Positions 8,197 through 17,688 of a stretch of 64,000 nt of DNA are shown piece by piece (within the stretch, counting starts at the first letter, position 1; each line of letters begins with the position of its first letter). The position numbers and the translations under genes were made by a program. The notes beneath the pieces are model-generated. The model did not search any database. It had not been told where the DNA came from and saw nothing but the letters and a program-made list of their open reading frames with translations. This DNA comes from CBDBBY01 sp965205055. Lineage in GTDB: Bacteria > Pseudomonadota > Alphaproteobacteria > Rhodobacterales > Rhodobacteraceae. The DNA lies in the NCBI GenBank assembly GCA_965205055.1, contig OZ242030.1:4588001-4652000 (forward strand), in the 5' to 3' direction.

Positions 8197-9249
8197 ATGA
8201 TTCGATTTACTTCCGGAGACCTTCTGCGAAGCGAGGCGGATGCGCTGGTCAACGCCGTGAACTGCGTCGGAGCAATGGGTCGCGGGATCGCGCTTCAGTT
8301 CAAGAAGGAGTTTCCCAGGAATTTCGAAGAATACAAGCAAGCCTGCGACCGCGGAGAGGTCGTGCCGGGCAAGATGTTCATTACCGTGCGGACAGCGCCG
8401 GATCCGCCGCGATTCATCGTGAATTTCCCGACGAAGCGTCATTGGAGAGGCAAAAGCAGAATTGAAGATATCCAGTTCGGGCTTCTCATGCTGCGCGACG
8501 AGATTGAAGCGCGTCACATAACATCGATAGCAATTCCGCCGCTGGGGAGTGGCCTTGGAGGGCTTGATTGGCCCGATGTTCGTCGCTTGATCGTAAATGA
8601 GCTGTCAGGAACCACTGCGGAGATCATCGTGTACGAACCCGGAGAAGTTTCCGATGCGAGGTCGGCGGCCCGTACCAGGAAACCGCCGAAGATGACTGCG
8701 GCGCGGGCTGCGCTCGTTTTGTTGATGAATCGATACTTGAGAGGCCTTCTTGATCCGTTCGTCACGCTGGTCGAACTTCACAAATTGATGTACTTCATGC
8801 AGGCCGCGGGAGAGCCGCTCAGATTGGAGTTCAAGAAGCATCAATTTGGGCCGCATGCGGAAAATCTTCGGCACGTCATGAACGCGATCGAAGGGCATTT
8901 CATTTCAGGCTGCGCCGATGGTGGAGACAACCCGCGCAAGCAAATTGAGCTTGTTCCCGGGGCAGTCGATGATGCGGAAGCATTGCTTCGTGAGCATCCG
9001 GATACCAAGGCTCGATTGGAATGCGTTTGCAATTTGATCGATGGTTTTGAGTTCCCGTTCGGAATGGAACTTTTGGCGACAGTTCATTGGGTTATGCAGG
9101 ACGAAGGTGTCACCGAAGAAATCCAAGCAATCAAGAGCGTTCACGAATGGAGTGAACGCAAGAGAAGATTCACAACTAGGCAAATTGGAATCGCCTTCGA
9201 GCGGTTGGTCGATTGTGGATTTGGGCCGTCCAAATCTCCTGCGGCTTGA
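8197..9249 (+). CDS. darG: DarG-like DNA ADP-ribosyl glycohydrolase antitoxin (macrodomain)
   Basis: A 350-residue protein with two parts. Residues 1-150 are a macrodomain with the ADP-ribose loops VNAVNCVGAMGRGIALQFK and IPPLGSGLGGLDW; in DarG this domain removes ADP-ribose from thymidines in DNA modified by the toxin DarT. Residues ~165-350 match the DarG C-terminal half that binds and blocks DarT (for example ELHKLMYFMQAAGEPLRLEF and FGPHAENLRHVMNAIEGHF). The length is that of a full DarG. DarT normally lies just upstream and overlaps, but only 277 bp separate this gene from divergent tupB, and no DarT-like sequence was seen on either side. It therefore appears to be an orphan antitoxin. 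Confidence 0.85.
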   Translation: MIRFTSGDLLRSEADALVNAVNCVGAMGRGIALQFKKEFPRNFEEYKQACDRGEVVPGKMFITVRTAPDPPRFIVNFPTKRHWRGKSRIEDIQFGLLMLRDEIEARHITSIAIPPLGSGLGGLDWPDVRRLIVNELSGTTAEIIVYEPGEVSDARSAARTRKPPKMTAARAALVLLMNRYLRGLLDPFVTLVELHKLMYFMQAAGEPLRLEFKKHQFGPHAENLRHVMNAIEGHFISGCADGGDNPRKQIELVPGAVDDAEALLREHPDTKARLECVCNLIDGFEFPFGMELLATVHWVMQDEGVTEEIQAIKSVHEWSERKRRFTTRQIGIAFERLVDCGFGPSKSPAA

Positions 9250-9425
9250 TGCTGCTGTCAATCTGCAACCAACGGTCGCCCGAACTGCCAAGTGGTTTGA
9301 TTGGAAATCCGGCTTGATATGCTGCGGATCGCGCCCGTGTTGCCAATTCAGCATTCACTGATTAATTGGAAGTCCGTGAATGCATGCGCAATTTCAAGGA
9401 GCTCCGGGGTCGGAGGGAGGCAGCA

Positions 9426-10778
9426 ATGAAAGACTCCAATTTCCTTGCTCGTTACAACGGCAGGCAATTCTGGCAGCCGATGTCGAATCCGTCCGAAGTC
9501 GCCGGGAAGCCGCCGTCGATAATTGTCGGCGGCGAAGGCGTCAAAATTCGAGACTTGCAGGGCCGGGAACTCATTGATGCGGTCGGCGGTCTTTGGAACG
9601 TCAACCTTGGCTACTCGTGCAGCCCTATCAAGGAAGCGATCACGAAGCAGCTGGAAAACCTGCCGTATTATTCCGCGTTCCGGGGAAGCACGAACGACAA
9701 GGTCATCGAACTTGCGTTCGAGCTCATGGAATTCTTCTCGCAAGAAGGAATGGCCCGCGCATTCTTCACGTCTGGCGGCTCGGACAGCGTGGAAACCGGA
9801 CTGAAGCTTGCAAGGCAGTATCACAAACTGCGCGGGGAGCCCGCGCGCACGAAATTCATCAGCATGAGAGGCGGATACCACGGCACGCATTTCGGAGGTG
9901 CGAGCGTCAACGGCAACGCCAGATTTCGCGAGGCTTACGAACCGCTCCTTCCGGGCTGCTATCACATCCCCGCTCCCAACCCTTACAGGAATGCGTTCGG
10001 CGTGGATGATCCGGAGGATCTGTCATCAAAATGCGCAGCGGCGCTGGATCACGAGATCGTATTTCAAGGCCCGGGAACAGTTGCGGCCTTCATCATGGAG
10101 CCCATAATCGGCGCAGGCGGCGTGATTCCGCCTCACAAGAGTTTCATGCCTATGGTGAGGGAGGTTTGCGACAGGCACGGAGTTCTCTTGCTGTCGGACG
10201 AAGTCATCACCGGTTTCGGGCGCACGGGCGCCTGGTGCGGAGCCAGGCTTTGGGACGTGAAGCCGGACATGATGCTGATCGCGAAGGGGATCACGAGCGG
10301 GTATTTCCCATTCGGCGGAACGCTGGTTTCCGAGAAAATCGCGGAAGCCTTCGAGTCAGGCAAAGATTCCTCCGCATTCATCGGGCACGGCTATACCTAC
10401 AGCGGGCATCCCGTGGGAGCGGCGGCGGGAATCGCATGCCTTGAGGAAACCAGAAGACTCGGCGTGCACGACAACGCTCGAAAGCGGGGCCGACAGTTGT
10501 ACGAAGGTCTGCTTGAACTGAAGGATCGGCATCAAGTCATCGGAGATGTTCGTGGCGGATACGGCTTGATGGGCGCCGTCGAGATGGTTTCCGACAGAAC
10601 GACGAAGAAGCCGCTAAGTCCGGAGGCAATGGATCGGATTCATGACGCCGCGTACGATGCGGGCGTCATGGTGCGCATATCTGGGGCGAACCTTCTCGTG
10701 TCTCCGCCGCTGATCATATCGTCATCTGATGTCCAGTCGATTCTGGACGCTGTAGACATAGGGTTGGCCGCAGCGTGA
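9426..10778 (+). CDS. Class III PLP-dependent aminotransferase (omega-amino acid:pyruvate type)
   Basis: A 450-residue aminotransferase. PLP-binding features are SGGSDSVETGLKLAR (about 116-130), the Asp of LLLSDEVITGFGRTG (D258) and the Schiff-base Lys of MLIAKGITSGYFP (K287). The family accepts omega-amino acids, polyamines or amines with pyruvate as amino acceptor; the exact substrate is not readable. The start at 9426 is chosen because GGAGG lies just upstream and the protein then begins like its family. It precedes hpaF by 89 bp on the same strand and may deaminate an aromatic or amine precursor feeding the pathway, which is inference. Confidence 0.85.
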   Translation: MKDSNFLARYNGRQFWQPMSNPSEVAGKPPSIIVGGEGVKIRDLQGRELIDAVGGLWNVNLGYSCSPIKEAITKQLENLPYYSAFRGSTNDKVIELAFELMEFFSQEGMARAFFTSGGSDSVETGLKLARQYHKLRGEPARTKFISMRGGYHGTHFGGASVNGNARFREAYEPLLPGCYHIPAPNPYRNAFGVDDPEDLSSKCAAALDHEIVFQGPGTVAAFIMEPIIGAGGVIPPHKSFMPMVREVCDRHGVLLLSDEVITGFGRTGAWCGARLWDVKPDMMLIAKGITSGYFPFGGTLVSEKIAEAFESGKDSSAFIGHGYTYSGHPVGAAAGIACLEETRRLGVHDNARKRGRQLYEGLLELKDRHQVIGDVRGGYGLMGAVEMVSDRTTKKPLSPEAMDRIHDAAYDAGVMVRISGANLLVSPPLIISSSDVQSILDAVDIGLAAA

Positions 10779-10867
10779 CTCTGAAGGTTCGCACTGAATC
10801 AATGCTGGTTGTACGGCTCATGCCTCGTTCGCCGGGTCGCGACTGCATTCGCCAAGGCGCGATTTGA

Positions 10868-11257
10868 ATGCCGCACTTGATCGTCGAGTACTCCGCGAAT
10901 GCGGAAGAAGTTGTCGACTTCTCCGAGTTTTGCGAGATTCTGCGCTTGGCAGCCATCGAAACCGGAGTGTTCGCGATCAAAGGGGTGCGTGTGCGGGCAA
11001 TTCGATGCGATCACTTCGCGGTTGCGGATGGGTGTCCCGAGAACTGTTTCATCGACATTTCGGTCCGCCTGCGAGGCGGTCGGCCGCTCCAGACCAAAAG
11101 GAAAGCCGTCGAACACCTGTTTGAAGCCTGCCGATCCCATTTGTCCGGCGCATTCGGCAAGCGGCCTCTGGCGCTTTCGATGGAAATGCGAGATATCGAC
11201 CCCGAGCTCAGTCCGAAGGAAAGCTCCATAGTGATTGAGGCGAACGTCCCAATATGA
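10868..11257 (+). CDS. hpaF: 5-carboxymethyl-2-hydroxymuconate Delta-isomerase
   Basis: A 129-residue tautomerase-superfamily enzyme of homoprotocatechuate (3,4-dihydroxyphenylacetate) degradation. It begins MPHLIVEYSAN, so Pro2 becomes the catalytic N-terminal proline once Met is removed. The length and the MEMRDIDPELSPKESSI tail are typical of the family. The stop overlaps the hpaE start (ATGA at 11254-11257), so the two are coupled. Confidence 0.85.
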   Translation: MPHLIVEYSANAEEVVDFSEFCEILRLAAIETGVFAIKGVRVRAIRCDHFAVADGCPENCFIDISVRLRGGRPLQTKRKAVEHLFEACRSHLSGAFGKRPLALSMEMRDIDPELSPKESSIVIEANVPI

Positions 11258-12765
11258 ACGAACTTCATGCCAATTTGAAAAAACTCGACTCGCATCTGGG
11301 CAAGTTCAGGGAAACTGGCGTGCTCAACCAGATTGCCGGGGAGCCGAAGCCTGCCGCCGCCGGAAAGTGGTTCAAGACCGCGTCGCCGGTGGACGGGAGC
11401 TCGATCTGCGAAGTCGCGATGAGCGATTCCGACGACGTGGATCTGGCAGCAAAAGCGGCCAAAGAGGCGTTTCCGGAATGGAGGGATCTGCCGGGCGCGA
11501 AACGTAAGCAAATCCTTCACCGGATTGCCGACTTGATTGTGGAACGGGCCGAAGAGATAGCCCTGTGCGAGTGCTGGGACACAGGCCAAGCCATTCGTTT
11601 CATGTCGAAGGCCGCCGTCAGAGGGGCGGAGAATTTCCGGTTCTTCGCGGACCGTGCGCCGTCTGCTCGCGACGGACAAGCGCTGCACTCGCCGACGCTC
11701 ATGAACCTGACCTCGCGAGTTCCGATCGGTCCTGTCGGCGTAATCACGCCTTGGAACACGCCGTTCATGCTCTCGACCTGGAAAATCGCCCCGGCGTTGG
11801 CCGCCGGATGCACGGTAGTCCACAAGCCTGCCGAACTCGCTCCTTTGACGGCGCGGCTCCTTGTCGAAATTGCGGAGGAGGCGGGGCTTCCGAAAGGCGT
11901 GCTCAATGTCGTGAACGGTTTCGGCGAAACAGCCGGGCAGGCCCTGACCCGGCACCCGGACGTCAAGGCCATCGCATTCGTCGGCGAAAGCCGGACAGGC
12001 GCCGACATTATGAGGCAAGGAGCGGATACGCTCAAGCGCGTGCATTTCGAATTGGGCGGGAAAAACCCGGTGATCGTGTTCGACGACGCGGATCTCGACA
12101 GGGCGCTGGATGCGGTCGTGTTCATGATCTACTCGCTGAACGGAGAGCGCTGCACGTCGTCGAGCCGGCTTCTCGTGCAGGAAACGATCGCAGAAAAATT
12201 CATCGAGCGCGTCGCAGACAGGGCTTCCAGGATTCGCACAGGGAACCCCTTGGATCCTGCGACCGAACTCGGGCCGCTAATCCATGAACAGCATTTGGAT
12301 AAGGTGGCTTCCTATTTCGATATCGCCCGGCAAGAAGGCGCCAGGATTGTGGTCGGCGGCAAGCGAATCGATGCATCCGGCTGCTTCGTCGCGCCCACTT
12401 TGATTGCTGATGCTGCTCCGGGCATGCGCGTTTCGCAGGAGGAAATATTCGGCCCCGTCCTTACGGCGATGACATTCGGCGACGAAAATGAAGCGATTTC
12501 CGTCGCCAACGGCGTGCGCTACGGATTGTCCGCCTATGTTTGGACGCAAAGTCTGGAACGGTCCCTCCGCGTCTCGAACAGGCTGGAAGCCGGAATGATC
12601 TGGGTCAATTCCGAAAATGTCCGGCACTTGCCGACGCCGTTCGGCGGCATAAAGGAAAGCGGCATCGGGCGCGACGGAGGCGACTGGTCATTCGAATTCT
12701 ACATGGAGCAGAAACATGTCGGCTTGGCTCTCGGCGGGCATCGCATTCCGAAGCTCGGCAATTGA
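11254..12765 (+). CDS. hpaE: 5-carboxymethyl-2-hydroxymuconate semialdehyde dehydrogenase
   Basis: A 503-residue NAD-dependent aldehyde dehydrogenase. The catalytic Glu is in FELGGKNPVIVFDDAD and the catalytic Cys in LNGERCTSSSRLLVQ; TPWNTPFMLSTWKIAPALA is the family cofactor region. Context between hpaF and hpaD and close resemblance to HpaE make it the enzyme oxidising the ring-cleavage semialdehyde. It starts inside the hpaF stop and is 15 bp from hpaD. Confidence 0.88.
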   Translation: MNELHANLKKLDSHLGKFRETGVLNQIAGEPKPAAAGKWFKTASPVDGSSICEVAMSDSDDVDLAAKAAKEAFPEWRDLPGAKRKQILHRIADLIVERAEEIALCECWDTGQAIRFMSKAAVRGAENFRFFADRAPSARDGQALHSPTLMNLTSRVPIGPVGVITPWNTPFMLSTWKIAPALAAGCTVVHKPAELAPLTARLLVEIAEEAGLPKGVLNVVNGFGETAGQALTRHPDVKAIAFVGESRTGADIMRQGADTLKRVHFELGGKNPVIVFDDADLDRALDAVVFMIYSLNGERCTSSSRLLVQETIAEKFIERVADRASRIRTGNPLDPATELGPLIHEQHLDKVASYFDIARQEGARIVVGGKRIDASGCFVAPTLIADAAPGMRVSQEEIFGPVLTAMTFGDENEAISVANGVRYGLSAYVWTQSLERSLRVSNRLEAGMIWVNSENVRHLPTPFGGIKESGIGRDGGDWSFEFYMEQKHVGLALGGHRIPKLGN

Positions 12766-12780
12766 ACAGGAGGCGGATTC

Positions 12781-13761
12781 GTGACCGGATATTCGCCCGT
12801 CCTTTATCCGCCGTTCAACATCGTGCGTTTCAGCCATGTTGAATACGGGGTTTCGGATTTGGAGGCGTCGAAGGAATTCTATGTCGGTTCTTTAGGGCTG
12901 GTTGTCAGCCACGAGGACGAAGACCGCATTTGCCTTCGCGCGATGGAAGAGCGGGGGCATCACTCGATGGTGCTCTCGAAATCAAACGAGACGACGGTCA
13001 AATTGCTCGGCTTCAAAGTATTCGACGATGCCGATCTCGACAAGCTGAACAACTTCTTCCGCGAGGAGGATCTTCCGACGGAATGGGTGGACAGGCCCTT
13101 CCAGGGCCGGACGCTCCGCGCGCGCGACCCGTTCGGGGTGCCGATTGAGTTCTTCGCCGAGATGAACCGGCTGCCTGCCATCCATCAGAGGTACGATCTT
13201 TACAAAGGCGTCAAGCCGCTGCGCATCGATCATGCGAACATGTTCTCTCCGGATGTCGACAAGTCCGTGGCGTTCTACACACGACTCGGATTTCGGCTGA
13301 CCGAATATACGGAGGACGAGGAGACCGGACGATGCTGGGCCGCTTGGATGCACCGCAAGGGGAACGTCCACGACATCGCCATGACCAACGGACTAGGTCC
13401 GCGTCTCCACCATTCAGCATTCTGGGTCTCCACGCCGCTGAACATTATTGATCTGCTCGATTTGCTGGCCGCGAAAGGCAGGATTTCATGCATCGAGCGC
13501 GGGCCGGGCCGGCACGGCATATCGAACGCTTTCTTTCTGTATCTGCGGGATCCGGACGGAAACAGAATTGAAATTTACAGTTCGGACTACCAAACGGTCG
13601 ACCCGGACCATGAACCGATCAAGTGGGATCTCAAAGATCCTCAGAGGCAGACGCTCTGGGGCGCGCCCGCTCCGAGATCTTGGTTTGAAGAAGGAACCTG
13701 CTTCGACGGCGCCGACACCAGCGAGCCTGTCAATGCGGGCGTGCCGATCATCGCCCCTTAG
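12781..13761 (+). CDS. hpaD: 3,4-dihydroxyphenylacetate 2,3-dioxygenase
   Basis: A 326-residue extradiol ring-cleavage enzyme of the vicinal-oxygen-chelate type with two glyoxalase-like domains. The 2-His-1-Glu iron site is visible in the second domain: H151 in RIDHANMFSP, H210/H211 in RLHHSAFWV and E264 in NRIEIYS. These positions agree closely with characterised homoprotocatechuate dioxygenases. The start is GTG at 12781, preceded by AGGAGG. It cleaves homoprotocatechuate, giving the substrate of HpaE. Confidence 0.9.
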   Translation: MTGYSPVLYPPFNIVRFSHVEYGVSDLEASKEFYVGSLGLVVSHEDEDRICLRAMEERGHHSMVLSKSNETTVKLLGFKVFDDADLDKLNNFFREEDLPTEWVDRPFQGRTLRARDPFGVPIEFFAEMNRLPAIHQRYDLYKGVKPLRIDHANMFSPDVDKSVAFYTRLGFRLTEYTEDEETGRCWAAWMHRKGNVHDIAMTNGLGPRLHHSAFWVSTPLNIIDLLDLLAAKGRISCIERGPGRHGISNAFFLYLRDPDGNRIEIYSSDYQTVDPDHEPIKWDLKDPQRQTLWGAPAPRSWFEEGTCFDGADTSEPVNAGVPIIAP

Positions 13762-13853
13762 CATCGCCGCTTGACGCATGCTTCCGACGCTTCGTCCGGT
13801 TGCGGACGATGACGGTTCCTATGGAATGAAATCTTCGCCGAGGATCGTTCGAA

Positions 13854-14666
13854 TTGAATTTGACCGCTGAACAAATTGATCGAGCCGCCGCCGACCTGCG
13901 CGAGGCCGAGCGGAGCCGCAAGCAGATCGGGCTGCTTTCGGGCCGGCATCCCGACTTGGATTTGGACGGCGCTTATCGCATTCAAGAAGCGTTCATCCGG
14001 AAGAAAACCGAAGCCGGCCGGCGGATTGTCGGCTGGAAGATCGGCTTGACCTCCCGAGCGATGCAGAGCGCACTGGGAATCGAGACGCCCGACAGCGGGG
14101 CGTTGTTCGACGACATGCGTTTCGAGTCGGGCTCGGACTTGCCGGGCACGCGCTTCATTCAACCTCGGGTGGAAGCGGAAATCGCGTTCGAGATGAGTTC
14201 CTCGCTGTCCGGCAACCGGATTTCCTTGGAGGACGTTTCCGCCGCGACGCGGCGGGTCGCGCCCGTTCTGGAAATTCTCGACACGCGGATCGTCCGCAAA
14301 GATCCGAAGACCGGGAAGAGTCGGACGGTTTGCGACACGATATCCGACAACGCCGCGAACGCGGCCTTCGTGCTTGGCGATCGGTTTCACAAGATCGACG
14401 ATTTCGATCTTCGATGGGTGGGCGCGATTGTCAGACGCGACGGCGTCGTCGAGGAAACCGGATTGGGAGCCGGGGTGCTCGGCAATCCGCTCGAGTCCGT
14501 GTTGTGGCTCGCTCGCCGTCTTGCCCGCATCGGCAAATGCATTTCAGCCGGAGACCTGGTGCTGTCCGGGAGCTTCATTCGACCGATCGAAGCGCCTCCC
14601 GGAAGCTCTTTCAGAGCGGACTTCGGTTCGTTCGGAACTGTCGAATGCAGGTTCATGCCCGATTGA
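13854..14666 (+). CDS. hpaH: 2-oxo-hepta-3-ene-1,7-dioate hydratase
   Basis: A 270-residue hydratase of the FAH/HpcG family, acting late in homoprotocatechuate degradation. Recognisable parts are GWKIGLTSRAMQSALGI (about 63-79), QPRVEAEIAFE and CDTISDNAANAAFVLG. The start appears to be TTG at 13854 because it gives the family N-terminus MNLTAEQIDRAAADL; no ATG or GTG fits better. HpaG (decarboxylase), HpaI (aldolase) and the HpaBC hydroxylase are not in the window. It meets the phosphatase gene stop to stop with no spacer. Confidence 0.85.
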   Translation: MNLTAEQIDRAAADLREAERSRKQIGLLSGRHPDLDLDGAYRIQEAFIRKKTEAGRRIVGWKIGLTSRAMQSALGIETPDSGALFDDMRFESGSDLPGTRFIQPRVEAEIAFEMSSSLSGNRISLEDVSAATRRVAPVLEILDTRIVRKDPKTGKSRTVCDTISDNAANAAFVLGDRFHKIDDFDLRWVGAIVRRDGVVEETGLGAGVLGNPLESVLWLARRLARIGKCISAGDLVLSGSFIRPIEAPPGSSFRADFGSFGTVECRFMPD

Positions 14667-15479
14667 TCAAGGGGACCGCGCGTCGTCGTCCAAATCCTCG
14701 GCAATCTTCAAGATTTTATCCGCTATCGCCGGGGAGCCTGCGACGACCCTTCCAGCTGCTGTCGGCGATCCGCTTTCATCCAGATCCATGGCCCGGCCGC
14801 CCGCCTCCCGAACAAGCAGCAGCCCCGCCATGCAGTCCCAAGAATTCATGTTGTCCTCGAAATATCCGATGAACCTGCCCGCCGCCACTTGCGCCAGGCA
14901 AAGCGCGCCGGAGCCGTTCTTCACGAACTCGCCGCCTTGCGACTTCAATCGCTCGATGAAACCGGGCGCCGGGTTTTTTCGCCGTTTGGTCGCGGTTCCA
15001 AGTCCGACAAGTCCGTCGGCGAAACTCTCGGCCTTCGCTACTCGCGTGGCATTGCCGTTGAGGAACGCGCCTTCTCCGCGCATGCAGTGAAACAACTCGT
15101 CGTGCACGGGGTCGTATACGATTCCGACGACGGTGTGCTTGTCCATGTGGCAAGCGAGGACTACGGTCCAAGCCGGAATTCCGCGAACGAAGTTCGATGT
15201 GCCGTCTATCGGGTCGATGATCCAAGTGTAGGGGGTCAATCCCTCAGCCTCCGGATGCTCTTCCCCGACGACGCCGTCGTCCGGAAATCTCTTCGCGATT
15301 TCTTGCCGAATGAACAGCTCGACATTCCTGTCCGCTTCCGAAACGAGATCCTGCGGAGCTTTGACTTCAACCGAAAGCGCATCGACATTACGAAAATAGT
15401 CCAACGCCTGAGCTCCGGCGTCCCGGCAAATCGATATTCCCGCTTCGCATCTTGATCGGATGTTTTCTTCTTCGTTCAT
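14667..15479 (-). CDS. Inositol monophosphatase family protein
   Basis: A 270-residue Mg-dependent phosphatase of the IMPase/SuhB/HisN superfamily. The metal-binding motifs are intact: GEEHPEAEG (about 72-80), WIIDPIDGTSNF (about 86-97) and WDCMAGLLLVREAGG (about 215-229). The substrate could be inositol phosphate, histidinol phosphate or another sugar phosphate; context does not decide. It converges with hpaH and ends at the adjacent base. Confidence 0.88.
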   Translation of the reverse strand: MNEEENIRSRCEAGISICRDAGAQALDYFRNVDALSVEVKAPQDLVSEADRNVELFIRQEIAKRFPDDGVVGEEHPEAEGLTPYTWIIDPIDGTSNFVRGIPAWTVVLACHMDKHTVVGIVYDPVHDELFHCMRGEGAFLNGNATRVAKAESFADGLVGLGTATKRRKNPAPGFIERLKSQGGEFVKNGSGALCLAQVAAGRFIGYFEDNMNSWDCMAGLLLVREAGGRAMDLDESGSPTAAGRVVAGSPAIADKILKIAEDLDDDARSP

Positions 15480-15998
15480 CGCGCCGCGTTCTCAATTGCG
15501 TCGGAACGCTCATTCCGCGTCCGATATCGCAAGCGCTTCTATTGCCGGTTGCATGTTTCGGCAACCGGAAGTTGCCGTCATTCCGCGCCGCTCTCAAACC
15601 GGACCGGACAAGATCGGCGGACGATGCGTCGCAATCCTGAATTCCACTGATTTTCACTGAAAGTCGAGCATCGGCGGTTGGGCATTGTCCGGAAGGACGA
15701 TTGAAATTTCTCGAAACGGACGGGATTTGGCATTCTCTGGAATTTCGAGAGCTTGCCGACCTCACTCTGCGAGAGGCGGCGGCACTGCGCTGACGATGGC
15801 CATCGCGAATCTGGCAGCGACCTTGGCACGGCCTGCGCCCGTGCATTCAAGAAATCGCTATTCGGATGCGGCTTGTCGCACTTGCGAGAGGCGCGCAAAT
15901 GCATTAGCTGCAAGCGGTAACTTGGCCGCAATTATTTTAAGCGGCTGTAACTTGAGCGAGTCTCCAGAACGACGCGCGAGCAGCACGAAAAGGACAAT
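15480..15998. other. Non-coding interval of about 520 bp
   Basis: This divergent interval between the phosphatase and the Slam-like gene has no convincing gene; short open frames lack family resemblance and start signals. An 8-bp inverted repeat (CCGGTTGC, 8-nt loop, GCAACCGG) lies at 15545-15568. The A/T-rich last 80 bases probably contain the promoter of the 15999 gene. Confidence 0.5.
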
Positions 15999-17477
15999 AT
16001 GATGGTTAACAACGGCGTGTTTCGCAGGATCATCGCCGCTGCGATGATTTCTTTCGCTTGTGCAACATCTTACGCGCAAGACGCTGCGGACGGAATGTTC
16101 GACGAAATCGCCGCTGCCCGAGAATTGATCTTTACAGGCGATCCGGCGGATTTGACGTCCGCATTGGAAACTTTCAGGGCGCTGGCGGAGCGCGATCCGG
16201 AAAACGTTGACGTGCTCTATTTCCGCGGAACGGCGGCGTTGAATTTGTCCGTTTTTGATCCGGCTCTCCTGGAGCAACCGCTTGCCGAAGACGAGCAGGC
16301 CGCGTTGCGGGAGGAAGCCATAGAAAGCTTCAGGAAAGTCTTGGAGTTGCGGCCGAATCTTGCCGGGGCGAGGCTGGAGCTTGCGAGGGCGCTCTTCTTT
16401 CGCGGCAAATGCAATCTTCCTCCGGAAGATCTGCTCGAGCACATCTTGGGCGATGACTGCGACGAAGCCGCTCACCATTACCGCCGGGCGCTTGCGACCG
16501 ATTCGCTGCCGGACTTCCTCGCGGAAGTCACGAATTGGCAACTGAACATCATCAGGGCCCGGAAGAGAATGACCGCGAGATTGCAGGTAACGGCCGCGCC
16601 GGACACGAACATCAATGCAGCTACTTCGGCGACGTATTTTATTTCCGTTCCGTTTGGGCCTAATGTACCATTCGCACTCAACGAGGAGAGCAGAGCGGTC
16701 TCGGGCGTCGGTTTAAGGATTTCCGGCTCGGCCGATTACAGGCATCCGTTGGAAGGGTCTTTGTTCCCTAATTCCGCGACGCGGATTCGGATCGGAACGA
16801 CGCTTGCGAGGAGCGATTACAAAGGCAGCAGATTCGATACGACGTCACTTTATCTTCGAGCCGGACCGGAAGTTCTTTTTGAGCGCGCGCGGGCAAGTCT
16901 GCTGGCTTTGGGCGACTACGGCTGGGCGTCGGGCAGCCGAGTAGGATACGGCTTGGGCTTGGAGTTGAACGGCGATATTCGCCTGACCGACAGATTGTTT
17001 TGGGGCGGCGGCGTTGAAGCGGTCAATCGCAGGTATCGAAACAACCCCGGCAGAAACGGGCCGCGATACTACTTCAGAACGAACCTTGCTTACACATTGA
17101 CTCCTGCGATTCTTGTCGGCGGACGTCTCGGTCTGGACAGAAGCAGACCCGAAAGCCTGAGCGGCAAAAATCAGAGGAAATCGATCGGCGTCTTCGCAGA
17201 TTTCGATTTGCCCCCGATTTTGGGCGTATCAGGGTTTCGGACGGGCGTCTCGTATGACCGTTCGCTGACGAATTACGAGCGTCCAGAAGGTTTTTTTAGT
17301 CTGAATCCACGCAGGGATCGAAGCAAATCGGCTCGGCTTTCGATCTCGAATATAAACTTCACGATTTACGACTTCGCGCCGACCGTGACGCTTGTTTACG
17401 AGACGACCAAATCGAATCTTCCGACGGCGGAATATAATCGGACGCGCGTTGAATTCGCATTCGGCAGGGTTTTCTGA
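15999..17477 (+). CDS. Surface lipoprotein assembly modifier (Slam)-like outer-membrane protein
   Basis: A 492-residue protein with a signal peptide (1-26, ending SYA before QDA). The periplasmic domain at about 30-195 carries TPR-like helices (ALETFRALAERDPENVDVL; AIESFRKVLELRPNLAGAR). The beta-barrel domain at about 200-492 consists of alternating strands and ends in the aromatic strand RVEFAFGRVF. This layout and the pattern of basic Tyr-rich barrel strands match the Slam/DUF560 family, which moves lipoproteins to the cell surface. A small lipoprotein gene lies 3.2 kb downstream. The architecture is clear; the substrate is not. Confidence 0.72.
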   Translation: MMVNNGVFRRIIAAAMISFACATSYAQDAADGMFDEIAAARELIFTGDPADLTSALETFRALAERDPENVDVLYFRGTAALNLSVFDPALLEQPLAEDEQAALREEAIESFRKVLELRPNLAGARLELARALFFRGKCNLPPEDLLEHILGDDCDEAAHHYRRALATDSLPDFLAEVTNWQLNIIRARKRMTARLQVTAAPDTNINAATSATYFISVPFGPNVPFALNEESRAVSGVGLRISGSADYRHPLEGSLFPNSATRIRIGTTLARSDYKGSRFDTTSLYLRAGPEVLFERARASLLALGDYGWASGSRVGYGLGLELNGDIRLTDRLFWGGGVEAVNRRYRNNPGRNGPRYYFRTNLAYTLTPAILVGGRLGLDRSRPESLSGKNQRKSIGVFADFDLPPILGVSGFRTGVSYDRSLTNYERPEGFFSLNPRRDRSKSARLSISNINFTIYDFAPTVTLVYETTKSNLPTAEYNRTRVEFAFGRVF

Positions 17478-17493
17478 ACGGACTCGTCTGCGG

Positions 17494-17527
17494 GCTGCCT
17501 GCTGTCGCGATGGCGACAGCAGGCAGC
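17494..17527 (+). terminator. Strong hairpin after the Slam-like gene
   Basis: A perfect 15-bp stem (GCTGCCTGCTGTCGC and its complement) closed by the 4-nt loop GATG begins 17 bp after the stop. No T-run follows, but position and stability make it the likely transcription end. Confidence 0.7.
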
Positions 17528-17688
17528 TGGATCCGGATCGAATCGCGGCGGTCGAAGGTTTGAATCGGCCGCCGGGTCATAGGGAATATCGGAACCGCTC
17601 CGAGGTTGATATCGGCTTGGGGCGCAGATCAATTTGAACGGGTTGAACTTGCCTCGGCTCAGGGCAGCCATGTCCTGACTTTGATGGA

